DNA from: Porticoccaceae bacterium
GTDB lineage: Bacteria > Pseudomonadota > Gammaproteobacteria > Pseudomonadales > Porticoccaceae
DNA: 33,138 nucleotides
Reading direction: 5' to 3'
Assembly: GCA_017858135.1 (NCBI GenBank)
Contig: JAFMBY010000020.1
Coordinates: 1-33,138 of the forward strand
How positions within the stretch are numbered: position 1 is the first letter of the stretch; every line of letters begins with the position of its first letter. A program made the position numbers and the translations under genes. Shown here piece by piece: positions 24,009 through 30,791 of this stretch. Under the pieces are notes generated by a model, which saw only the letters and a list, made by a program, of their open reading frames with translations, was not told the DNA's origin and searched no databases.

Positions 24009-25895
24009 ATGACGGACCCAGACGATAACGATCAGGACAATCAAAAAAACCCCTCGGAAAAACCCTTTCTATTTGGACGCTATGAATACCTGATGTGGTT
24101 GTTGATCATGATAACCACCAGTCTCTATTTTTTTAGCCTCAACCAAAACAGCCAGGCCATCAAAACACTTAACTACACAGAACTGCTCAATCAGGTTGAG
24201 GGAGGTCAGATCACAGCGGTTGAGATCCAAGGTCTGCAGCTGCGAGGACGAAGCCGCGGGGCAACCAGTGGCTATGATTTTAAGACCACCCTGCCCGAGT
24301 TTATTGATCACCAGCTGCTGGATATTCTCAGCGCCAATCATGTCGCTGTCGAGATCAAATCCAGCCAGACACCGACCTGGCTGCAACTGCTGATGGGGGT
24401 CCTCCCCTGGTTGCTGATTATTGGTTTTTTTGTCTATAGCGGGCGCATGATGCGCAATCGTATTGGCGGCTCCAGCGGCCCATTTAGCTTTACTCAATCG
24501 CGGGCACGACGTTTTGATAAAAAGGAATCGGGGCCGGGCTACGAGAGTGTCGCTGGACTAGAGAGCGCCAAGCAAGAGTTGCAGGAAATTATCGACTACC
24601 TGAAGACCCCGGAAAAATTTCGGGCGCTGGGGGCAAAAATGCCCAAAGGCATTCTTATGATGGGCCCGCCGGGTACCGGCAAAACCCTGCTTGCTCGGGC
24701 GACTGCCGCCGAAGCGGGGGTCCCCTTTTACTCCATCAGCGGCTCAGAGTTTATCGAGATGTATGTCGGTGTCGGTGCCTCGAGGGTGCGCGATATGTTT
24801 AAGCAGGCACGCAAAGAAGCGCCAGCGCTGATTTTTATCGATGAGATTGACTCAGTTGGTCGGGTGCGCGGCACCGGCATGGGTGGCGGCAATGATGAGC
24901 GCGAGCAGACGCTCAATCAGGTGCTAGCGGAAATGGATGGTTTTAGTGCCGACGAAGCAGTAGTCGTGCTCGCCGCGACCAACCGTCCCGATGTATTGGA
25001 TCCCGCTCTGCTGCGCCCTGGGCGATTTGACCGCAAGATTATCCTCGAGCTGCCACAAAAAAAAGCACGACGAGATATTCTCCGGGTGCATACCCGAGGC
25101 ACACCTCTGGCCGAGGATGTGGATCTGGATAACGTTGTCGCCGCCACCGTAGGATTTTCCGGCGCGGACATCGAAAATCTCGTCAATGAAGCGGCGCTGC
25201 ATGCCGCCCGTCTGAACAAACAACAACTCGACAACAGTGACTTTGACTATGCTCGCGACCGTGTGGTGATGGGCGCCGAACGCAAAGATCTGATCGTCGT
25301 CGGCGAGCGTCAGCGTATCGCCTGCCACGAAGCCGGACATGCGCTGGCCGCGTTTTACGCCGAACACAGTGATCCTGTGCAGCGTGTGACAATTATTCCA
25401 CGAGGACGAGCGCTGGGCATGACCGAACAACTACCAGAAGAGGAGCGCCACAACCTCGTCGATGACTACCTGCGCGATCGACTCACTATTCTGCTCGCCG
25501 GGCGTGGCGCCGAGAAACAGCTTTTCAACAACACCAGCTCCGGCGCCGCAGATGATCTGCAACAGGCAACTAAGTTAGCGCGTCACATGGTAATGAACTG
25601 GGGAATGAGCGACGCACTCGGGCCGGTGGGCTATCGCGCTGGAGAAGCGCACCCATTTTTAGGCATGGAGCTCAGTGAACCCAAGGAGTACAGTGAAGCC
25701 ACTGCTGAACTGATTGATCAGGAAGTACGCAAGCTGTTGACGCAGGCCGAAACCCACGTCAGCGAATTATTAGGCAGCCACGCAGAGCAGTTGCAGCAAT
25801 TAATCGATGCGTTGCTGAAACACGAGTCGCTCGACCGTCAACAGCTTATCAAGCTGCTTGGAGACCCGTCGGTTGACCGCGAGGTCTGCGAGTAA
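24009..25895 (+). CDS. FtsH family ATP-dependent zinc metalloprotease (paralogue)
   Basis: The protein has about 628 residues from the ATG at 24009; a TTG four codons earlier is possible. Two membrane helices (about 29-46 and 132-147) flank a periplasmic domain. The AAA+ module has Walker A GPPGTGKT at 219-226, Walker B LIFIDEID and the second region of homology [21 protein letters not shown]. The protease domain has HEAGH at 440-444, with the third zinc ligand probably the aspartate in [17 protein letters not shown]. FtsH degrades membrane and short-lived cytosolic proteins. The housekeeping gene usually sits beside rlmE (ftsJ) and folP. This one stands alone between unrelated genes and has a polar, Asp/Asn-rich N-terminus, so I read it as an additional paralogue. 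Confidence 0.93.
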   Translation: MTDPDDNDQDNQKNPSEKPFLFGRYEYLMWLLIMITTSLYFFSLNQNSQAIKTLNYTELLNQVEGGQITAVEIQGLQLRGRSRGATSGYDFKTTLPEFIDHQLLDILSANHVAVEIKSSQTPTWLQLLMGVLPWLLIIGFFVYSGRMMRNRIGGSSGPFSFTQSRARRFDKKESGPGYESVAGLESAKQELQEIIDYLKTPEKFRALGAKMPKGILMMGPPGTGKTLLARATAAEAGVPFYSISGSEFIEMYVGVGASRVRDMFKQARKEAPALIFIDEIDSVGRVRGTGMGGGNDEREQTLNQVLAEMDGFSADEAVVVLAATNRPDVLDPALLRPGRFDRKIILELPQKKARRDILRVHTRGTPLAEDVDLDNVVAATVGFSGADIENLVNEAALHAARLNKQQLDNSDFDYARDRVVMGAERKDLIVVGERQRIACHEAGHALAAFYAEHSDPVQRVTIIPRGRALGMTEQLPEEERHNLVDDYLRDRLTILLAGRGAEKQLFNNTSSGAADDLQQATKLARHMVMNWGMSDALGPVGYRAGEAHPFLGMELSEPKEYSEATAELIDQEVRKLLTQAETHVSELLGSHAEQLQQLIDALLKHESLDRQQLIKLLGDPSVDREVCE

Positions 25896-25912
25896 ATCCG
25901 CGTTCAGCGCCG

Positions 25913-27388
25913 TCACTCCGCTCCAGTTTTGTAAAATAACATCGCCTTGTCGCGCACAGAACCCAGCCTCAGGTTGATAATATCCAACAGGTAATTTTGA
26001 TGCAGCCGCCACGGGCTTTTGTCACCCTGACTGGGAAACTGATCCATAGCGCGATCGACATAACCAGACGCAAGATCAATAAACTGCAGACGCTTGACGT
26101 TGGGGTCGCTGTTTTCAGCCACACAGTATTGATAGTTTTTCTTATCCATATAGCTCAGTAATCGACAGACGTAGGCGCTGGTCAAATCACATTTGAGTGT
26201 CCATGAGGCATTGGTATAACCGGCAGCGAGCGCAAGATTGGGAATACCACTAAACATCATACCTTTGTAAGTGAGACTGTCTGACAAGGTTTTCTCTTCC
26301 CCGTCCACGGCAATTTTTATCCCACCCAACAGCAACATCTCCAGACCCGTGGCACTGATAATAATGTCGGCTTCGAGAAAATCGCCGGACTTAAGCTCAA
26401 TACCCTTCTCGGTAAACCGTTCAATATGGTCGGTGACGATGCTTGAGGTACCTTTGCGCAATGAGCGAAAAAGGTCGCCGTCAGGCACCAGACAGAGGCG
26501 TTGATCCCAGGGGTTGTAGCGGGGATTAAAATGGGTGTCGATATCAAAATCATCGCCCAACCACTGATGCACCATTTTGCGCAGCAGTTTCTTGACCGCA
26601 TTGGGAAAGTATCTGCTCATTTGAAACAGCAGTGCCTGTCTAGTGACATTTTTCCAACGGGTTAAATCATAGGCTAACTGTGTAGAGAACCATTTTCTCA
26701 AGCGATGGCTGACCGCATCTTCCGCGGGACTTGAAATAACGTAGGTCGGCGAGCGCTGCAACATGGTGACATGGGCTGCGGTCTTGGCCATTGACGGCAC
26801 CAACGTTATTGCTGTCGCGCCGCTGCCAATCACAACCACACGCTTACCGCTGTAATCCAGATCGTCAGGCCACAACTGCGGATGAATAATTTGCCCTTTA
26901 AACTGATCGGCACCGGGAAAGTCGGGCGTGTATCCTTTGTCATAGCGGTAATAACCGGTACAGCTGTACACAAAGTTACAGGTTAGTGTTTCCGTTTCAG
27001 GCTGCTGATTCTCGCATGCTGCGGTGCTTTCTAGTGCCAGTGTCCACTTTGCTGTTGCACTGTCCCATGAGGCAGCAACCACTTTACGCTGATAGTGAAT
27101 ATGTTGGTCAACGCCATACTCTGCAGCGCTCTCTTTGATGTAGTCTCGAATCGCCGGGCCATCAGCAATCGATTTAGCCTTTAACCAGGGTTTAAAGCTG
27201 TAGCCCAAGGTGTGCATATCTGAGTCGGAGCGAATACCGGGATAGCGAAACAGATCCCAGGTGCCTCCCATACGTTCGCGACTCTCGACAATTTTGTAGG
27301 TTTTATTGGGGTGCTTTAGTTGCAAGTGGCAGGCTGCGCCGATACCCGATAATCCGGCTCCGATAATGATCATATCAAAGTGATTCAT
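25913..27388 (-). CDS. Flavin-containing monooxygenase, Baeyer-Villiger-like
   Basis: The 491-residue protein has an N-terminal FAD site GAGLSG at 10-15 and an NADPH site GSGATA at 188-193. Between them lies FKGQIIHPQLWP at 163-174, which fits the fingerprint FxGxxxHxxxW of flavin monooxygenases and Baeyer-Villiger enzymes. The following YSGKRVVVIGSGATAITLVP is also typical. Such enzymes insert oxygen next to a ketone or oxidise soft nucleophiles, using NADPH and O2. The natural substrate is unknown; cyclic or long-chain ketones are usual for this clade. It converges on the ftsH-like gene (17-base gap) and is preceded by the transglycosylase-like gene, whose terminator separates the transcripts. 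Confidence 0.9.
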   Translation of the reverse strand: MNHFDMIIIGAGLSGIGAACHLQLKHPNKTYKIVESRERMGGTWDLFRYPGIRSDSDMHTLGYSFKPWLKAKSIADGPAIRDYIKESAAEYGVDQHIHYQRKVVAASWDSATAKWTLALESTAACENQQPETETLTCNFVYSCTGYYRYDKGYTPDFPGADQFKGQIIHPQLWPDDLDYSGKRVVVIGSGATAITLVPSMAKTAAHVTMLQRSPTYVISSPAEDAVSHRLRKWFSTQLAYDLTRWKNVTRQALLFQMSRYFPNAVKKLLRKMVHQWLGDDFDIDTHFNPRYNPWDQRLCLVPDGDLFRSLRKGTSSIVTDHIERFTEKGIELKSGDFLEADIIISATGLEMLLLGGIKIAVDGEEKTLSDSLTYKGMMFSGIPNLALAAGYTNASWTLKCDLTSAYVCRLLSYMDKKNYQYCVAENSDPNVKRLQFIDLASGYVDRAMDQFPSQGDKSPWRLHQNYLLDIINLRLGSVRDKAMLFYKTGAE

Positions 27389-27433
27389 AAGCGATCTTTT
27401 CTACTTGTTAGTGCAATAGTTTAGGCCCTAAAG

Positions 27434-27461
27434 ACAAAAATCGATGTCTCCTCGGAGACAT
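27434..27461 (-). terminator. Rho-independent terminator after the transglycosylase-like gene
   Basis: Arms atgtctcc (27444-27451) and ggagacat (27454-27461) form an 8 bp stem with a tight loop. Read on the minus strand it is followed by TTTTTGTCTT. It lies 16 bases beyond the stop of the lipoprotein gene and upstream of the monooxygenase gene, so the monooxygenase needs its own promoter. Confidence 0.75.
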
Positions 27462-27477
27462 TGCCAAGCGCCCTGTT

Positions 27478-28110
27478 TTAGAATGGCCACCAGCCTTTGA
27501 CGGCTTTATCCAACGCTGGCTGACATTTCTTGAGTTGCACATTGTAGGTATCGGCCTGGCGTTTTACTTTGGCCGCAACGCCACTCAAAAACTTTTTCTT
27601 TTTATAGCTGCCGCTTTTATAACCGCCCCAGCCTTCATGATAAGCGAGATATTGTTTGTAGGCATCCCACTTTGATAGGCCCAGATTTTTATGACTCTTG
27701 TCGGTATACCAGCCGACAAAGTTGATCGCGTCGGAAAATTCGTCGCGGTCATGCGTCCAATTGCCGGTATCGCGACGATAGTCGTTCCAAGCCGGATCCT
27801 GAGCCTGAGCATAACCGTAGGCAGAGGATCTGCGTGGCAGGGGTATAAACAAAAATTTTGGTCGGTCGGGGCGCACATTGTGACGGAAACTGGATTCCTG
27901 TTTGATAATCGCCATCATCACAGGAATGGGCGTTCCCCAGCGTTTTTTGGCACTGCGCGCGGCTTTATACCAATCCGTTTCGCCGCGAAAAATATGACAA
28001 ACATCGTCGATCTTTGACGGCTTATAGGTGGCGCAACTCGACACAGCAAATACTGCGCAGAGCAAAATAACCTTTGATACAGACAGTTTTAAAATGTGTT
28101 TTTTAAGCAT
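27478..28110 (-). CDS. Transglycosylase (SLT)-like lipoprotein
   Basis: The 210-residue protein has a lipoprotein signal with lipobox VSSCA ending at about residue 27, so it is envelope-anchored. The body resembles a short lytic transglycosylase domain: MAIIKQESSF near residue 68 carries the likely catalytic glutamate, and RRSSAYGYAQAQDPAWNDY plus YLAYHEGWGGYKSGSY fit the later SLT motifs. Lytic transglycosylases cleave peptidoglycan between MurNAc and GlcNAc. The domain is compact and the tail is basic and lysine-rich. It stands alone on the minus strand with its own terminator. The family assignment is good; activity is untested. Confidence 0.82.
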   Translation of the reverse strand: MLKKHILKLSVSKVILLCAVFAVSSCATYKPSKIDDVCHIFRGETDWYKAARSAKKRWGTPIPVMMAIIKQESSFRHNVRPDRPKFLFIPLPRRSSAYGYAQAQDPAWNDYRRDTGNWTHDRDEFSDAINFVGWYTDKSHKNLGLSKWDAYKQYLAYHEGWGGYKSGSYKKKKFLSGVAAKVKRQADTYNVQLKKCQPALDKAVKGWWPF

Positions 28111-28154
28111 TTTTTAAGTATTTTATTGTCTGAAAATAGTCTCGTGGCATAGAT

Positions 28155-28193
28155 AATTAGCAGATCTATCTGTCAGCAGTAGACTTGCTAATT
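28155..28193. promoter_or_regulatory. Inverted repeat in the gap before purU
   Basis: Arms aattagca (28155-28162) and tgctaatt (28186-28193) are separated by 23 bases, with a small cagat/atctg palindrome between them. They lie in the 217-base divergent gap between the lipoprotein gene and purU. They may mark a regulator site; no riboswitch fold was recognised. TTGATT (28271-28276) and TATACT (28292-28297) in the same gap could be a weak purU promoter with a short 15-base spacer. Confidence 0.35.
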
Positions 28194-28327
28194 TTCTCCC
28201 AGTTTGATTGACCATTTTACAGACTTCACGGCATTATTCATGCGCTTTATTCGCGGGCGGGAAAGCTTTTTTGATTACCCGACGTATAACCTATACTTGA
28301 CAGCTCATTCATCCGCGGACGTTTATC

Positions 28328-29206
28328 ATGACTACCATGCCACAAGAAGCTAACAACTATATTTTCACTGGCACCTGCCGCGCGGGCAGTGGGGTGGTTG
28401 CCGCGGTCACCAGTTATCTGGCTGAGCGCAACTGTTATATCTGCGCACTGGAACAGTTTGACGATGACTCCACCAACAAATTTTTTATGCGTGCCGTGTT
28501 TCGTCCGCAACAGGGCTCTCCCTCCATCGAGAATATCAGAGAGTCTTTTAATCAAGTGTCTGATGCGTTCGATATGGAATGGCGCATCCACGATCCTAAG
28601 GTGGCCGTTAAAACCCTGATTATGGTTTCCAAGTATGATCACTGTCTCGACGACATTTTGTATCGCCGTCGCAAAGGCGAATTTAATATGGAAGTCACCG
28701 CAGTGGTATCAAACCATGTTGACCTGCGTGCCATGGTGGAGCGTGAAGGCATTCGATTTATCCACCTGCCGGTGACCAAAGACACCAAAACTCAGCAGGA
28801 ACAGCGTCTGCTCGAAATTGTTGCCGAAACCGGTACCGAACTGGTGGTTTTAGCGCGCTATATGCAGATTCTGTCCAACGAGTTGTCTGCCGAGCTATCC
28901 GGACGCTGCATCAATATTCACCACTCTTTTCTGCCTGGATTTAAAGGCGCCAAGCCCTACCATCAGGCCTACGAGCGCGGCGTCAAAGTGATTGGCGCGA
29001 CCGCGCATTACGTCACGTCTGATCTCGACGAAGGGCCAATTATCGAACAGATTTTGACGCGGGTTAACCACAACTATAAGCCAGAACATCTCGTTAGGGT
29101 CGGCCGCGATAATGAGAGCATGGCGCTGGCCAAAGCAATTACTTATCACATTGAACGACGAGTGTTTCTCGACGGCAATAAAACCGTGGTGTTTCTCGGC
29201 GGCTAA
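28328..29206 (+). CDS. purU: Formyltetrahydrofolate deformylase PurU
   Basis: The 292-residue protein has an N-terminal ACT-type regulatory domain (about residues 10-90) and a C-terminal formyltransferase-fold catalytic domain. The latter carries VVSNHVDLR, LARYMQILS, the active-site INIHHSFLPGFKGAKPYHQA and ATAHYVTSDLDEGPII, with the catalytic Asn/His/Asp set. PurU hydrolyses 10-formyl-tetrahydrofolate to formate and tetrahydrofolate, adjusting the one-carbon pool. It begins the group with soxB, soxD and soxA, starting 28 bases before soxB, so these four are probably one transcript. It makes sense there because sarcosine oxidase loads one-carbon units onto tetrahydrofolate. No strong ribosome-binding site is seen at this ATG; an in-frame ATG lies three codons later. 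Confidence 0.94.
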   Translation: MTTMPQEANNYIFTGTCRAGSGVVAAVTSYLAERNCYICALEQFDDDSTNKFFMRAVFRPQQGSPSIENIRESFNQVSDAFDMEWRIHDPKVAVKTLIMVSKYDHCLDDILYRRRKGEFNMEVTAVVSNHVDLRAMVEREGIRFIHLPVTKDTKTQQEQRLLEIVAETGTELVVLARYMQILSNELSAELSGRCINIHHSFLPGFKGAKPYHQAYERGVKVIGATAHYVTSDLDEGPIIEQILTRVNHNYKPEHLVRVGRDNESMALAKAITYHIERRVFLDGNKTVVFLGG

Positions 29207-29234
29207 ACACCGCTGACATCATTCTGGAGGCTCT

Positions 29235-30476
29235 ATGCCATTTGGACTTTTAAAGTACGGGCTCAATAGCGAGTACCCGGCGCAACACCATTTCACCCCT
29301 GCCACAGAGCTTAAAAAGCACTATGACGTGGTGATTATTGGCGCCGGCGGTCACGGTACAGGCATCGCCTACCATCTGGCAAAATACCATGGCATCACCA
29401 ATGTTGCGGTGCTGGAAAAAAACTATCTCGGCAGTGGCAACACTGCGCGTAACACCGCGGTTATACGCTCTAACTATCTCACCGAAGAGGGTGTCACCTT
29501 CTACCGCGAGTCGGTCAAGCTGTGGCAAGACCTGAGCAATGAATTTAACTACAACGTAATGATGGAAAATCGCGGCCAGCTAACTCTGGCCCACAGCGAT
29601 GCCGCCATTCGCAGTTTCCGTTGGCGCGCCGAGGTCAACCAGCATATGGGCGTGCGCTCCGAACTGATCGACCGCCAGCAGATTGCCGAGATGGTTCCCA
29701 ACCTCAATATGTCTGAAGACTCGCGCTTTCCGATTATGGCTGGACTCTGGCATGCCGATGGCGCCACCGCGCGTCACGATGCTGTGGCCTGGGGCTACGC
29801 CAAAGGTGCCTGCGAGCGCGGCGTGGAACTGCATCAGCTAACCGAGGTGCAGGATATTGAAGTGACCAGCGGTCGAGTCACCGCGGTAAAAACTAATCGC
29901 GGACGTGTTGAGTGTGGCTGCGTGGTTCAGGCCGTCGCCGGTGCCAGTTCTGTGGTCGCCAAAATGGCTGGTATTCCCCTACCCATTCACTCCTACCCGC
30001 TACAGGCGATGGTAACCCAACCCTACAAACCGATTTTGACTCCCCATGTCAGTTCCCCGCATGTGCATGTCTACGTGCACCAGACCTCACGCGGCGAGTT
30101 TGTGATCGGTGGTGGCTCTGACCCCTACCCGCTCTACAACACTAGAGCGACGCTCGATCAGCGCGAGTCGCTGACCGCAGCGGCACTGGAACTGTTCCCC
30201 TTTTTGGCTCAGGCACGCATGTTGCGCCAGTGGGCGGGCACCACCGATATGACACCAGACTACAGCCCGATTATGGGCCTCAGCCCAGTGGAAAATTATT
30301 ACCTCGACGCCGGCTGGGGCACCTGGGGCTTTAAGGCGACACCGATCTGCGGCAAAACCATGGCCGAGTTGGTGGCGACGCAAAAAGTCCCGGAGATTAT
30401 CAAGCCCTTCGAATTGGAGCGTTTCTATCGCTTTGAACAGATCAACGAAGCCGGCGCGACCGCCGCTAGTCACTAA
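29235..30476 (+). CDS. soxB: Sarcosine oxidase beta subunit
   Basis: The 413-residue flavoprotein has the dinucleotide-binding site GAGGHG at 36-41 and the GSGNTARNTAVIRSNY block. His181 in TARHDAVAWGYAK corresponds to the histidine that covalently holds FMN in heterotetrameric sarcosine oxidases. The C-terminus has the flavin-contact segment LDAGWGTWGFKATP. In the complex the beta subunit demethylates sarcosine to glycine, and the methylene group passes to tetrahydrofolate on the alpha subunit. A TGGAGG ribosome-binding sequence is four bases from the ATG. It is followed 12 bases later by soxD. Relatives acting on other N-methyl amines exist, so the substrate is inferred from the gene set. 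Confidence 0.94.
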   Translation: MPFGLLKYGLNSEYPAQHHFTPATELKKHYDVVIIGAGGHGTGIAYHLAKYHGITNVAVLEKNYLGSGNTARNTAVIRSNYLTEEGVTFYRESVKLWQDLSNEFNYNVMMENRGQLTLAHSDAAIRSFRWRAEVNQHMGVRSELIDRQQIAEMVPNLNMSEDSRFPIMAGLWHADGATARHDAVAWGYAKGACERGVELHQLTEVQDIEVTSGRVTAVKTNRGRVECGCVVQAVAGASSVVAKMAGIPLPIHSYPLQAMVTQPYKPILTPHVSSPHVHVYVHQTSRGEFVIGGGSDPYPLYNTRATLDQRESLTAAALELFPFLAQARMLRQWAGTTDMTPDYSPIMGLSPVENYYLDAGWGTWGFKATPICGKTMAELVATQKVPEIIKPFELERFYRFEQINEAGATAASH

Positions 30477-30488
30477 GGGGAGACAACC

Positions 30489-30791
30489 ATGAAACTATTA
30501 ACCTGTCCTCTAAACGGCCCGCGCAATATCAGCGAATTTACTTATGGCGGCGAGTACCATCCCATGCCTGACCACCAGAAGGTCTCTGCTCGTGAGTGGG
30601 CAGAACATGTGTTTTTCCATGACAACGCCGCCGCTGTGGTCACCGAGTGGTGGTGCCACAGTGCCAGCTCTTACTGGTTTTTAGCTGAGCGCAATACCAT
30701 CAGTGACGAGATCGTGCGCACCTTCGCCGCCGATGAGATTTTTCAGCAGCGCGTTGAGTTCACGCAGCCCGCCAGTGGAGAGAATCAATAA
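30489..30791 (+). CDS. soxD: Sarcosine oxidase delta subunit, variant zinc site
   Basis: The 100-residue protein aligns with SoxD: CPLNGPRNISEFTYGGEYHP at the start, then REWAEHVFFHDN and ERNTISDEIVRTF. Classical SoxD binds structural zinc through CPxCG and HxxxC. Here the second cysteine is Asn9 and the last is Ser61, leaving Cys6 and His57 (plus Cys56) of the usual set. I recall a SoxD subgroup with this CPxNG pattern, so it is probably a real variant rather than an error. SoxD is a small stabilising subunit of the alpha-beta-gamma-delta complex. Its stop overlaps the soxA start by one base (TAATG). Confidence 0.9.
   Translation: MKLLTCPLNGPRNISEFTYGGEYHPMPDHQKVSAREWAEHVFFHDNAAAVVTEWWCHSASSYWFLAERNTISDEIVRTFAADEIFQQRVEFTQPASGENQ

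Noticed and set aside
28111-28327. Glycine or tetrahydrofolate riboswitch before purU-sox
   Set aside because: I saw no conserved aptamer core, only a short inverted repeat.
28297-28327. Perfect TTGACA as -35 box of a purU promoter
   Set aside because: At normal spacing the -10 box would lie on the start codon and has a poor sequence, so the match is probably fortuitous.
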